Shown piece after piece: positions 21,186 through 32,797 of a stretch of DNA of 64,000 nucleotides; the first letter of the stretch is position 1; the number at the start of each line of letters is the position of its first letter. The translations under genes and the position numbers were made by a program. The stretch lies in the NCBI GenBank assembly GCA_014529385.2, contig CM043952.1, forward strand, positions 62,491,119 to 62,555,118, read 5' to 3'. The notes under the pieces were generated by a model. That model was given only the letters and a program-made list of their open reading frames with translations, ran no database searches and was not told the origin of the DNA. Origin of the DNA: Adiantum capillus-veneris. Its lineage: Eukaryota; Streptophyta; Polypodiopsida; Polypodiales; Pteridaceae.

Positions 21186-22620
21186 ATGGCTGACAATAAT
21201 CAAGAGAGTAGATAGAACATTGATAGCTTTGATTTTGCACATGAAGGTGCTAATGATGATGCTCCCATGTTTGTGAATTATCTCGTCTCTAGGTTGCAGC
21301 AAGCTATGGGCAACCCTGCTTTGCAAGCCGAAGTTACTCAACAACTTCGTGCTTATGGAATTTCCCTTCCTCTCCCAGAGGAGAGAGAGCTTAGGAGGCC
21401 TCTTGAAGAGACCCCCAAAAGAAGACTCTCTCCCATTCGAGAGGAGGAATCCAAAGAGAAAGAAAGCAATGAAAGTCTAAGTTCTTCTGAAGAGGTGGCT
21501 CCACGAAGACGGTGATCTAGACGATCGCCTACTCCTCCCAAGAGGAAAAGAGCAACCTATAGTCCTTCTCCTCATCACTCTGAAAGGCAAGAGAGGAAAC
21601 AAAGGAAGAAAAGGGCTAGGAAGAGGTCACCCTCTTCTCCTTCTTCTTCACCTTCCTCCTCTTCCGATGAAAGTTATGGCTATTCTCCTAGAGAATACAA
21701 GAGGGGAGGACATCGCAAATCATTTCCTGCATGGCGAAGGTCACAAAAGCTAAAGAAGTTCAAGGAGGGAGGAAAGAGTATCTCTTTTCTCACCTACGAT
21801 GGCACCTTTGGTGCTACCGACAAAGTGTTGGCCTTCATCCAGCAATTTGATGCGGCCTTTGGGGACGAGGGCTTCACAGAGTCCTCCAAGCTATGCCATG
21901 TAGCTATGCACTTCCAAAAATCAGCTCGTCAATGGTGGGCTAGCCTTCGTGGCAATGGAGAAGCCCCAAAGACATGGAAAACTCTACGAGTTTCCATCAT
22001 GAAGCAATTTCTTCCAAGCGATACTAAAGATAAAGTTCTTACGGAATGGCGCGGCTTGAAGCTTCTCTCTCATGAGTCTATCAACAAGTATGTAGACAAG
22101 TTTTGGGATTTACATCTCAAAGATACTGTCTTTCAAAAGATAGACTTTGCCGAGCAAAGACAGCAATTTTGTGCGGGATTACCTGAAGAGATGGCCGAAT
22201 ACATCAACTCTCAACGGCCTGGTACTATTACCGAAGTAATCCATCACACCATGGTTGCTTCACGCATCAATTTCCATCAAGGGGCTAGACGTAATGTCAA
22301 GCCCATGGAAAACAAAGATAAAAATGATGCAAAGGGGAAATCCAATGCACAAAATAATTCCCAAGGCACTTCCAACAACAACAACAATCGGTCAAGGAGA
22401 AGGGAGTTTACAAAGGTAAAAACAAACTGTCTCCTGAAGAGCTTGAAGCTTTTCGCAAGGACCATAAATGTTTCAAGTGTGGGGAGCAAGGACATGGCTA
22501 TCGTTCTTGCCCCAAGAAGAATACTCGCAATGAGACTCCTAGGGCTTCCACCATCGAAGCTCCAAAAGAGGATGCTCATTGCAAAGGATCATCACTCTCC
22601 TATGCTTGGGGAAAGGTAAG
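21186..22620 (+). pseudogene. gag: Gypsy-2 gag with RS-rich N-terminus
   Basis: The ATG is at 21186, about 400 bp after the primer site. An acidic N-terminus contains FVNYLVSRLQQAMGNPAL. A basic Arg/Ser-rich tract follows (RRLSPIREEE, then RKRSPSSPSSS). The conserved gag domain (from KEGGKSISFLTYDGTFGAT through HFQKSARQWWASLRGNGEA) follows in turn. A TAG near 21211 and a TGA near 21513 interrupt it, the latter consistent with CGA to TGA. A 1-bp loss near 22395 moves the CCHC knuckle (CFKCGEQGHGYRSC, 22469-22510) into the pol frame. Gag and Pol therefore appear to have been one continuous frame in the parent. Confidence 0.9.
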
Positions 22621-22639
22621 GGAGCATGATGCCTTCATC

Positions 22640-24727
22640 TTGTTTGACCCTGGCTCTACTCTCAACTTCATATCAATAGAGTTGGCCACCAAGTTGGGCA
22701 TTCAAGCTTTTGAGATGGGAGATATAGTAACAGCTAATGCAGCTTTCAAGGGACAACAAGCCTCCGTTACTCCCTTGATTGGGAAGTTGAGGCTTCATGT
22801 CCAAAGCTATGTCGACAAAGAAGACTTCTTCATCTCTCCTCTCCAACATCAGGATGTTATCCTAGGGGCACCATGGTTTGATCGCATGGCTGCCAACATG
22901 AAGTTCCCTGAAAGGAGAATTTACTTCACCTACAGGGGAAAGAACATGTATATAGATGCTAGTGAGCGTGGTCGCACTATTCCACTTGTAAATCCTCTTT
23001 CTTTTGATAAATCAATGAAGAGCTCAGTTTCTGCATACATGATTTATGTCAAAGAGTCTCTAAAAGCTAATATTGTTTCATCAAATGAAAATGATAGGAA
23101 TCAAGAAGAGTTAGACTTGTCTACTTTTTTAAAAGGATTCCAAGATGTGTTCATCGATGATATCCCTATGGACCTACCTCCAAAACGAGGGGATGATGAC
23201 CATCGTATTGAGCTCCTTCCAGGAAGCTCACCGCCTAACAAACCTCCTTATCGAGTCTCACAAGCTCAACAAGAGGAGATTATGAGGCAAGTACAGGAAT
23301 TGGTAGACAAAGGGATGGTGAGGCCTAGTTCCTCTCCCTTTTGTTCTCCAGTCCTTTTAGTGCAAAAGAAAGATGGTACATACCGTATGTGTGTGGACTA
23401 TCGAGCACTAAACCATATCACTATCAAAAACAGATTTCCCGTGCCTCGGGTAGAAGATCTGTTTGATAAGATACAAGGCTCTACCTACTTCAGTAGGATT
23501 GACCTTAAGAGTGGCTATCATCAAATAAGGATAGTGGATGAAGATATCCTAAAGACCGCATTTCGCACAGCATTTGGTCTTTATGAATATCTAGTCATGC
23601 CTTTTGGCTTGACTAATGCACCAGCTACTTTCAATCGTCTCATGGAGAAAAATTTTAGACCATATCGTAAATTCACTGGAGTGTTCTTTGATGATATCAT
23701 CATCTACTCCAAATTTTTGGAGGAACATAAGCAACATCTCCAAGTGATTTTTCAAGCCTTGAGGGAAAACAAAATTTTTCTCAACCAAAAGAAAAGTGAA
23801 TTCTTCCTTCAAGAGATTCAATATCTAGGTCATATTATCTCTCACGATGGTATTCGTATGGATCCATCAAAGTTAGAGGTAATAAAATCATGGCCTAACC
23901 CAAGGAATCTACATGAGCTAAGAAGCTTTATTGGTATGTGTGCATACTATAGACGCTTCATAGCAAAATTCTCTCAAGTAGCAGGACCACTACACGACTT
24001 AACAAAGAAGAACGTTAAGTTTGTATGGACTGCTAAGGAGCAAAATGCTTTTGAAAAACTCAAAGAGAAGCTTAATTCCCAACCAGTCCTCGTGCTTCCG
24101 GATCTCTCAAAACCATTTGAGGTCCAATGTGATGCTTGTGGTGATTGCCTTGGAGCGGTTTTGCTTCAAGAAGGGCATGCCATAGCATATGAGAGCCGAA
24201 GGCTCAATAGTGATGAACGAGTCTTGGGCATTTATGAGAAAGAGCTTTTAGCTGTTCTACATGCCCTAGATACATGGAAGCACTACCTATTGGGGACTCC
24301 ATTTATCCTACGAACCGACCACCAAAGTCTCAAGTATTTCATGACGCAAACCAAACTTTCCGACAAACAAATGAGGTGGGCAACTTTTCTTTCACAATTT
24401 AATTTCCATATTGCTCACATAGCTGGTAAGCACAATCAAGTTGCCGATGCACTTTCACGACGACCAAAAGTTAATGCGGTGTCTATAGCTACTCACAATG
24501 ATCTATCCTCTATGATAGATGAGTATCCTACTGACCCTGACTTTAGAGACATAATGTCAGCCCTTGCTTTGGGGAAGAAAGAGGAACCATTCACCTTCAG
24601 GATGGTTATCTTCTCCACGGCAATAGGCTATGTGTTATCCATTCCCTTCGTGAGAAGGTTATGTATGAATCCCATGCTCCTCCATATGCAGGGCATAGAG
24701 GTATTCAACCTACTCTCCGAGGAGTAG
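22640..24727 (+). pseudogene. pol: Gypsy-2 protease, reverse transcriptase and RNase H
   Basis: A 695-codon open frame. The protease has FDPGSTLNFISIE (DPG where DSG/DTG is usual) and ILGAPWF. RT shows [61 protein letters not shown] and catalytic FFDDIIIYS. RNase H shows FEVQCDACGDCLGAVLLQE, YEKELLAVLHAL and ADALSRR. The frame shifts near 24600, where one base is missing, and the final residues are read out of frame. The enzyme set is otherwise complete for Ty3/gypsy reverse transcription. Confidence 0.95.
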
Positions 24728-25962
24728 AGACGTATTTCTATTGGCCTACCATGAAAGTGGACATACAAGAGTATGTTTCAAAATGTGTAGTATGCCAAAA
24801 GACCAAGTATGATAGAGGGAAGCAACCTGGATTACTCCAACCATTGCCTATTCCAAATTCACCATGGGAGAGTATATCCATGGATTTCATCTTTGGATTA
24901 CCCAAGTCTATCCATGGGAATACAGGAATATGGACAATAGTCGACAGGTTTAGCAAGCAAGCACATTTTATTCCTGTCAAAAAGACTATTAAGGCACATC
25001 AAATGGCAACTCTCTTCATATCTCAGATTTTCAAGCACCATGGATTACCCACATCCATCGTGTCAGATAGAGATCCTAGAATGACCAGTAATTTCTGGAA
25101 AGGTCTCTTTGAAAATCTAGGAACAAGATTGAATTTCTCTTCGGCCTATCACCCACAAATGGATGGCCAAAGTGAGATAGCCAATCTTACGATATTCGAT
25201 CTACTCAAGACTTATGTTACCGAAGTAGATCAACGCTCACAATGGGAAAAGTATTTACCTCTAGTAGAGTATGCCTACAATAATACTGTACATACTTCTA
25301 CGGGGAAAGCACCTTTCGAGATCATAGAGGGAAGACCTAAAAGTCCCTTGCTACTCAAAGTACATGGGAAGATCTTCGCTGCCGATGAGTATAGCCGTGA
25401 CCTACAAGAATCTTTTCAAAAGATTAGGGAGGCTATAGCCATCTCTCAACAAAGGCAAAAAGCTGCTGCTAATAAGCACAGAAGAGCCTTAATGCTCAAA
25501 GAAAATGATTGGGTCTTACTCAAGTTTCCTAAGGCTCGATTAAGGCAAACGACGGGCAAAAATCCTACGGGCCATCAAAAGTATTATGCTCAACTAGCAA
25601 AAAGATACTATGGTCCTTTCCAAATCCTGAAGCCCATCAATGAGACAGCTTATCAACTCAAGTTGCCCAACCATTGGCTTATACACAATGCCTTTCATGT
25701 AAGCCTACTTAAGCCCTACAAAGGAGAGCCACCAACTGAACCAATTATTGAAGACCCTCCCGAAGTTGAAGACCAAGAAGAGGTGCTACAACCCGAAGCT
25801 GTCCTTCGGCATGAAGACAAGGTACTACGACATGGTAAGATAATCCGACGGTATCTTATTAAGTTCAAAAATTATCCTTTTGAAGATGCTAAATGGATGC
25901 AAGGAGTACAACTTAAGGATAGTATGAACCTTGTCAATGCTTACAATGCTACATTAGAGTAA
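24605..25962 (+). pseudogene. pol: Gypsy-2 integrase with chromodomain
   Basis: Open from 24661 to 25962 (433 codons). The zinc-binding N-terminus has FYWPTMKVDIQEY and KCVVCQKTK. The core has SISMDFIFGLP, SIVSDRDPRMTSNFWK and HPQMDGQSE, giving all three DDE residues. The GPY/F module is YYGPFQILKPINETAYQLKL. A terminal chromodomain reads KVLRHGKIIRRYLIKFKNY followed by PFEDAKWM. It is joined to the preceding RT/RNase H frame by the 1-bp loss near 24600. The stop at 25960-25962 is followed by about 360 bp of untranslated DNA before the 3' LTR. Confidence 0.95.
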
Positions 25963-26322
25963 GCAAATGTACAACTCTCTTTTAAATGACTCATGTTTTT
26001 GTCTTATAAGACTAATCCTCTTTTTAATTGTGCACAAATTTAACTAGTATGCATGCTTAGAATCATGTTTGTGATGACGACGTCTCTCAAACACCAAGTA
26101 GAATTTGTCACTCTACTTTGGGAGAATGAAATGGACTAAAGAGCAGACATGCTTGCGGCAGCTATGTCTCCCAAGCACCAAATGGATTAGTCATCCATCT
26201 TGGAAAGATGTCGTAGGGTAAAAAAGGGATCCTCTACCCGCTAAGTACGATTGACTAATGACTAAGGCTTTATCTCTTCCACCTCATAGTCGAGGACGAC
26301 TATGATTTCAAGAGAGAGGTAA

Positions 26323-28043
26323 TTTCATAAAAACTAATATCTAACCAACCCAAATGATTTTCTCATATTAAATTGATCACTTAATGTGGGAGAATAAATG
26401 GGAACAAGTGTTAAGATATAGATATGTGCTTATAGATCTATCTCAACACGGGGCCAATAGTAAAGGGGCCCAAATGGGAGATGGTCTATCAAGAGCAAGG
26501 CTAACCAATGGAGCATAAGACCTTAGCGTTAGCTTCATTGAAGACCTCTAATAATGTGTGTAAAAGTCCTTTGACCTTAGGTAAGCTAGGGCTGAGCTTG
26601 AGGTGGGAACCCGGCCCAAGCTCGAGGTGCTTGTCGTGCTTGAGGTGCTTGTCCTGCTTGAGGTTCTTGTCATGCTTGAGGTGCTTGATTAAGATGCTTG
26701 AGGTGCTTGACTGGCTCCATGCTTGAGGTGCTTGACTTGGTGCATGATTAAGGTGCTTGAGGTGCCTTGAGAAGCTTGCCTGAGATGCTTGTGGAAACAC
26801 GCTTGAGGTGCTTGACTTGGTGCATGATTAAGGTGCTTGAGGTGCCTTGAGAAGCTTGCCTGAGATGCTTGTGGAAACACCCCCTACTTCAAGTGCTTAG
26901 TCATGCTTGATGACTAAGGGGCTTGCTCATCCAAATTCAAAAATATCCCTACAAGGAGGGGGGCGATCCTACAAGGGGGGGGGGGGGGGGGGGGATGAGA
27001 GAACACACACACACACACAAGGGAAGCCCCAACTTGAAGAGGCAGCAAGGACACTTGTCAAGTTCCTCCCCATGTTGCCCTCATGGTGTGCCTGAAGCCT
27101 ATTGGTTGGCCACCCAAGGGGTCCAATGATAATTTAGGATATTTAATTAATTGATTTTGCATTTATCAAGTCCTCTCTCTCAAAGGGGAAAGGGGGACAC
27201 TTGTCCCAAGGCTACCCATGTTGCTTGTAATGGCTCCTGCTTGTGATTGGCTAGGCCTGGAGGGGTCCAATGAGCTTCAAGCATGAGCTACAAGGGGGGG
27301 TCGACCCAAGCAAGCTAGGGGGGTGCTTAGGGGGTATACTCACCCACACACACTCACAAACACTCTCATTGTGTACTATGCAAAGTGCAAGAGCTCCCTC
27401 TCCTTCTCCAAGCAAGTAGAGGTTGTGAGCCTATACCAACACTCTTGGCTATGGAGTGCAAATCCATCCAAGAGCCATGCTTCAATGCTTGAGCTTGCCA
27501 TCTATTTCTTCTTCATTACTATGCTATTATGTATGCTAGCACAAGAGTTATGATAAGTGAGGAACTAGCTCTTTCTCGTATGAAATGTTTCTTCTTCCTC
27601 TTCCCTACCCTCATTCCCTGCTAACTCTCTCCACCTTCGAAGGTGTTTGAGGTCTTGGGACTGAGGCTTGGTATAGTTAAAGCTTTCTTCAAGTTTAGGT
27701 TATGCTATGATGGTGATGCATGAAGCTTTCCATCTTCATTGCTTCACCTAGGTCACAAGGAACACAAAGAATGTATTGTAACAAGTCTCTCTTTGTGGGA
27801 GAAATCATAATACAAATGCCTATTGGAGGGGGGGCCGGCTCCACATAAATCCGGTCCTCAACTGTTGTCATGTTCTCTAAATTCTCTCTTTTGCAAAAGT
27901 ATTGTCCATGCCAAGTTAACTAGTTGCTATAATTATGTTGCTATCTTCAATTATGTCTACCCGCTATGCTCACAAAATCATTTCTTGAAAGTACTCTCAT
28001 TAAATTCCGTTACTCTCAAATTGAATAGGCAAATTCCATTACA
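26323..28043 (+). repeat. Gypsy-2 3' LTR
   Basis: Nearly identical to 19021-20771. It begins TTTCATAAAA (one change from TGTCATAAAA) and ends CCATTACA, followed by CTACT. Confidence 0.95.
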
Positions 28044-28048
28044 CTACT
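28044..28048. other. Target-site duplication CTACT (right of gypsy-2)
   Basis: Matches 19016-19020 exactly. The flanking DNA is otherwise continuous. Confidence 0.9.
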
Positions 28049-28957
28049 CAACCTTGAACAAGGCAAGGTTGCCCAGTAGTAAAGGTGAGTGAGGCATGGC
28101 ATGTGACTTATAAGGCAAAGGTAATCAGCAACGTCGATCATTAACTACAATGCCCAAAGACTCAACTAAGGCACGAGGAAGTCAACGCTATTGACATTTG
28201 TGGATCATCTATCCCCCTCGAGATTCGTGCAAATCCTAGGCCACTGTCGATTCCATCTCTCAAGCTTCATTAAAGACCTCACATGATAGATATAGAGTTG
28301 TGAATACACCGATCTTCTTGGAAACACGTCTACCAAAAATAGTTCTCTTGCTTTCCATGGGTTTCTTCATTGCAAGGCGTTATACATTTGAAAGGCCTCT
28401 AAATTGATATGTCTATTTGAGAAAAAATCTCTAACGCTCTCAAATTTTGGCTCGAGTTTATAATTCTTCAAAGAAGGGTAGAGCTATATTTTTGCCCATG
28501 GGCCGTACCTATCAACAAGAAGTGAAATCATTGCCATCAAACTACAAAGTATCTTGCATAAGAGCCGGGTCGCATCCAGTTGGTGAGGGGAGTGGAATGC
28601 ACAGAGTCCCACCCAGCCTCCTTCCAATGCAGAAAAGATCGGCAAAAAAGGGACCAGCTCGCGTGCTTCACTTTGATTGGGTCACAAATTCCTATGTTGG
28701 CAAAGGAAGCAGCTAGCTCTTAACCCTCGCTTAATCCCTCCCTTTTTCAAAGTGATAACAGGGTTAGTAGGAGCGTTCAGAATTTTTGCAAATCTTTTCG
28801 AAGTTTCTAAAAATGGCGAATATCTTCCTCTTGCTCCCCTCACTCCTCCCGGGTGCAACCCGGACTTGAAAAGCCCTAGCTAGCTATCTATACTAACATA
28901 ATATGGCGGAAGTGGAGCTCTTACACGTGTCAACATCTGTGAGTTAAAGGCTAAAGT

Positions 28958-29495
28958 TCAAAAATAAGACAAGCTCATGTGCACGCGAGCGAGCGAAAGA
29001 GAGAGGCTGTCGAAAGCGACCGGTCGTACTAGTTCCCTTAACTTCGACATGATTGTTTCAAACCTCTTAAGAGAAGGAGTTCCTTCTTGCATAAGGATGC
29101 ATTCACATGATCGAGGGTAGACCGTGTCGCCTCCTATCAACATGGTTTTATAATCAGCAAGACTCAAGCTTTGCGCGTGAACTATACTAGTCAGCATTCC
29201 AAAAGGTGCGGTTGCGAAATCGGTAGAGTTGGAAAAGCAAGCAATGTAGGCATCCTCTAAAGCACACCTAATTTCTAAAGTCGTTTTGCATGTCATGCCG
29301 GCCGCTTTTGTGTGTTGGAAAAGGCACAGATGGAGGCTTTGGGGACCACTTAGTAGGTGTAGAATGGGCCTAGAAAAGACACGTGTTCCTTTGGTTATGG
29401 TCTTCAAAAGCGGAAGAGAGTGCGCTTTCATCGAGCAAGATAAACCTGACCAGTCACCACCAGCTCGACTCCCTCGACTCTCGAGCCTAGCGCAG

Positions 29496-29500
<5 letters not shown>
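28958..29500 (-). pseudogene. Unrecognised 180-codon reading frame
   Basis: Open on the minus strand. The middle part (about residues 70-155) looks protein-like, with balanced composition and a mix of hydrophobic and charged residues, but I recognise no domain. There is no matching promoter or neighbour. It is listed because it is the longest unexplained frame in the 28-33 kb interval. It may be a degraded transposon or gene fragment, or non-coding. Confidence 0.25.

Positions 29501-29543
<43 letters not shown>
29501..29543. repeat. (GA)n microsatellite
   Basis: About 21 uninterrupted AG units. Confidence 0.97.
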
Positions 29544-29546
<3 letters not shown>

Positions 29547-29902
29547 TGACGAGTATGATTTTTTCGAAAGAGCTGCGTGTGGGAGACGGTCCTCCACGAT
29601 ATTTACAGAAGTACCTAGGGCCCCGTAAGCAGTGACTCTCTCTGGATAGTAGCGGACGCGTCGTCCTCTCTTATCCATCTGCGTTCAACCCTTGATATCC
29701 GCAGCGCAGGCTCCTCGCCTACTGAGATGCATTCCGGAATCCGATGTGAGAGAGGCCAATTGTTTTTATTTTTTGAAAACCCGTTCATTGACTCTTTGGA
29801 GGGAGGAAGGCCAAATTTTTCCTGATAGCCTATTGATCGACCCCCTTTGGAAGGAGGAAGGCCAAAATTTTCAAGGCCCCCACCAAGTCTATTTGACCTT
29901 TT

Positions 29903-30128
29903 TTTTTTTAATAAAGAGAGTACAAGAACTTTGAAACACACGCTACACACCCTATGTACAATGGCTTCAGCGGTAGGGAGAGAGACATCGCATCACACGC
30001 ACACACCTGCATATACGAACAGTCCCTAAGGACTTGGAACATGTCTTCAGGTCGCCAAGGGGGGATTGAACCCAAGACCTTAGGCACAGAGGCTATGACT
30101 CTACCAACTGAGCTAGCACCCGTTGACA
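29903..30128 (-). mobile_element. tRNA-derived SINE with 15-bp target duplication
   Basis: On the minus strand the unit begins at 30128 with TGTCAACGGGTGCTAGC. It has a Pol III box A (TAGCTCAGTTGGTAGAG, 30099-30115) and box B (GGGTTCAATCC, 30063-30073), the spacing of a tRNA head. About 150 bp of unrelated body follows, then an A-rich tail (T run at 29899-29909 on the plus strand). TCTATTTGACCTTTT occurs at both ends, 29888-29902 and 30129-30143, as a target duplication. The 3' half of the tRNA acceptor is not complementary, so it is not a tRNA gene. It would depend on LINE machinery for movement. Confidence 0.9.
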
Positions 30129-30143
30129 TCTATTTGACCTTTT

Positions 30144-30465
30144 GATCCACCTCTTGAGTAGAACTTCCACACCATTGTTGAAAAAACAAAGGATTTTTTT
30201 TTTAGCCTTTTATTTTGTGAACTACTTCAACAACCATGATATCCAAAAGAATCTAGTATGTGCCTCTAATCTTTGAAAGCAGGTCAAATTAGGAGGAATC
30301 TCGTGAGATACTCCATTTTGGCCTGGAGTGAAAAAGGGGAGAATGGCACGTGCACGAGGGGGGGGAGGCGGCAAGGAAAGCAGAGCATATAGAGAGGCCA
30401 TCCGTCAGCACGAGGACAGAGGAGAAGGAGAAATTTTTTGCGTCGCGTTTGAACGTAGGCATACC

Positions 30466-30542
<77 letters not shown>

Positions 30543-31385
30543 ATGGATGGAGCTGCGTAGCAGCTCGTTTGCAGAGCCTGGACTGCTGCGAGTGAGAAAC
30601 CGCGGCGCCTGGCTACAGGGACCGAGAGCTGCCCTTCGATGCGTTCAAGTGTGCAATATCGGATGGAGCAGGAGATGGAGTTCATCTCAAAAATGGAGGG
30701 GCGAGGAGATCATAGCTCCTGCCTCACGCTCTGCCGTCGTCTGCCTGTTGTGTCTGTGCATGTCAACACCTACCTGAGCATCAAAAACCAGAGAGCTGTT
30801 CCCCCTGATGTCTCTGTGCATTGCGAGCAGATAATGCAAACATCTGCGCTGGGTGAAGGTGGGGCAAGACAAGGCCGGTTCGCGAGACGCTGAGAGTCGA
30901 CTGCCAGACTTTTCTTTCGAGAGAGCAGCGCGCGCCGAATCTTTGCGACTAATTAATTAATGGGTTGTGCAAAAGACCCAGTATGTAATGTTTACCGAAA
31001 TTTATGATGTACTTACCCAAATTTCATGTGCTACAAGCTATGATTGGATCCGTCAAGGTCCCTGGTTGGCGGGGAGAGGATCCTGGCCCTTCATCAATTG
31101 TCAGTTTTGGAGCGTCGACGACAACAAGTCAACATCTGTAATAATCGAGAAGCAATTGTCGCGAATGATTCCTAGCCCCTTCAGCAACTGTAATTAATTG
31201 ATCAAACTCTTCTCAATCATTGCCACTGATTTGAAGCCACATCAGCACCCGTAACCCACCCATAACCCATCACCCTCATCTCCGCGTGTTCTCTATTGAA
31301 TTGTACCTGTTGTTGCACGTTGTACCCGACATGCATCAAGACGAATTCACAGGTCGTGGCCTGCCTCCCAACGACTCTTGACGGT
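30144..31385. other. Unassigned DNA with a GA microsatellite
   Basis: No gene supported. Frames around 30328-30777 and 30284-30685 are driven by the GA run and GC-rich flank. A (GA)n tract lies at 30468-30540. Confidence 0.5.
30468..30540. repeat. (GA)n microsatellite, about 73 bp
   Basis: An uninterrupted GA dinucleotide run. Confidence 0.98.
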
Positions 31386-31505
31386 TGAGAATGAACACTT
31401 AGTGTGCATTATCTCATAATACCTGCTCCCCAATGGCTCCTGGCATCCGCCAATCACCAAGGGGTCGCAGGTATTATGAGGAATGGACACTAAGTGTCCA
31501 TTTTC
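31386..31505. mobile_element. Foldback (MITE-like) element
   Basis: Left arm about 31389-31425 and right arm about 31466-31503 are imperfect reverse complements (about 38 bp), separated by about 40 bp. Each arm holds the near-palindrome ACACTTAGTGT and ends inward with CATAATACCTGC. No coding capacity and no clear target duplication, so the mobile origin is inferred. Confidence 0.6.
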
Positions 31506-31520
31506 TACCCCTTCAATTTG

Positions 31521-31708
31521 TGAGTTGGACTGTTTTTTTGTGCATTGCACTCGTCCACATTGTGTTGTATAAGTCTACTACCTTTGCAAAGTTATGGCCA
31601 TGTCAAAACATCTATGAGTTGGACTGTTTTTTGTGTGCATTGCACTCCTCCACATTGTGTTGTATAAGTCTACTACCTTTGCAAAGTTATGGCCATGGCA
31701 AAACATCG
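31521..31708. repeat. 94-bp tandem duplication
   Basis: Two adjacent copies start at 31521 and 31615 with TGAGTTGGACTG. They differ at only a few bases and one T-run indel. Confidence 0.93.
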
Positions 31709-32367
31709 AAGGTGTGGAAGCTCTTATCCTTCAAATCTTATCATAGCATTGCAAACTTTCCATTGGCAAATATAGTGGTTAAATTTGACTTAAATAGAGC
31801 ATGCCACCTCTTATAGAGCCTCTTTGGCGTTAAGTCTAGAACATTGCTGATGATATTAATTTTCAACAATTAATCAAATATAAAGATTCAGTGTTGATAA
31901 TCAAGTGTTGAACGTCATCGGAGTCCAAGTCAATATTGACGAGGGGGCGGGGATAAAAGTAGAGGGCTACGGAGGTTGGTAGATGAAGGACTCGCTCTAT
32001 ACCTAACACTCGCAAGAATGAGAAACTAGAAGTAAAGAAGTCGATGCGTGAATTTTAGAATAATTGGTTGAAAGACCAATGTTGGAGGGACCACTAGCAT
32101 GACACGTACCCCCTTTCTGAGCGGATCCGGTTTAGAGAACTTTGCATAGTGGAGGGGACCTTAGTTCCACCAGTTTTTTAATAGATCCTTGCCTAATCCT
32201 GAGAATGACAATCTTGACAGACACAAGGAATACAAAGCACTTGGTTTTGTGAGTGACATTGTGACTCTCCTCAACTTGAACTCCTTTTGACATGTACATA
32301 TTGTGCAAAAGATTTTTTTAATCCAAACATAAAATAGACTTGGCATCCATTGGAGCACATAATATTG

Positions 32368-32487
32368 GAAATATGTGTGTTCAAACATCTTCGGGGTGTT
32401 TAGCCAGGAATGCAAAGGGTAAGAGAAGAAATATGTGTGTTTGAACATCTTTGGGTGTTTAGCAAGGAATGCAAAGGTTAAGAGAAG
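32368..32487. repeat. 60-bp tandem duplication
   Basis: Copies start at 32368 and 32428 with GAAATATGTGTGTT. Several substitutions separate them, so this is older than the duplication at 32798. Confidence 0.9.
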
Positions 32488-32797
32488 AAAGAGACACAAA
32501 TGGTAAACTATAATCAAGTTGTTGAGAGCACACGAGAGCCATTGATTGGTGGAAATTCCTCCTATGGCTCTTTTGCCAAACACAGGCTGCACGTGTGATT
32601 GTTGGTGCATTGGCAATGCATCATTATAGTCAAATCAAACTATCAACAAAAAAGTTTCTCTAATTACACAATTGATTGAGCAATAAAAATGAAGTTAATT
32701 AGAGTTGATTATCTGCTAATTACGTATGAATGGTGTTCGATTTTTGTGTTGAGTGCACTCGAAAGAGTTTTTCTTTGAATGTGACCAATTTGTTACG

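Larger units (their letters stand above)
19021..28043 (+). mobile_element. Gypsy-2: young chromovirus with 1.7-kb LTRs
   Basis: A full-length element: 5' LTR 19021-20771, primer site, gag, protease, RT, RNase H, integrase, chromodomain, purine-rich tract AAGAGAGAGGTAAT (26310-26322), 3' LTR 26323-28043. Target duplication CTACT lies at 19016-19020 and 28044-28048. I count roughly 18 substitutions between LTRs over 1.7 kb, about 1%, apart from microsatellite length. It has only two nonsense changes in gag and two single-base frameshifts (about 22395 and 24600). This is the youngest complete element here. Confidence 0.95.
28049..29887. other. Unassigned DNA, no supported gene
   Basis: Continues the target of gypsy-2. 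It contains an 89-codon plus frame (28447-28716) and a 180-codon minus frame (28958-29500), neither recognised. The minus frame runs into the GA microsatellite context at one end. It could be a decayed exon or chance, and no splice-site pattern decides it. A GA run occupies 29501-29543. Confidence 0.45.

Noticed and set aside
30036-30115. Possible functional tRNA gene on the minus strand
   Set aside because: Box A and box B are good, but the 3' end is not complementary to the GGGTGCT start and no acceptor stem forms. The tail and target duplication mark it as a SINE.
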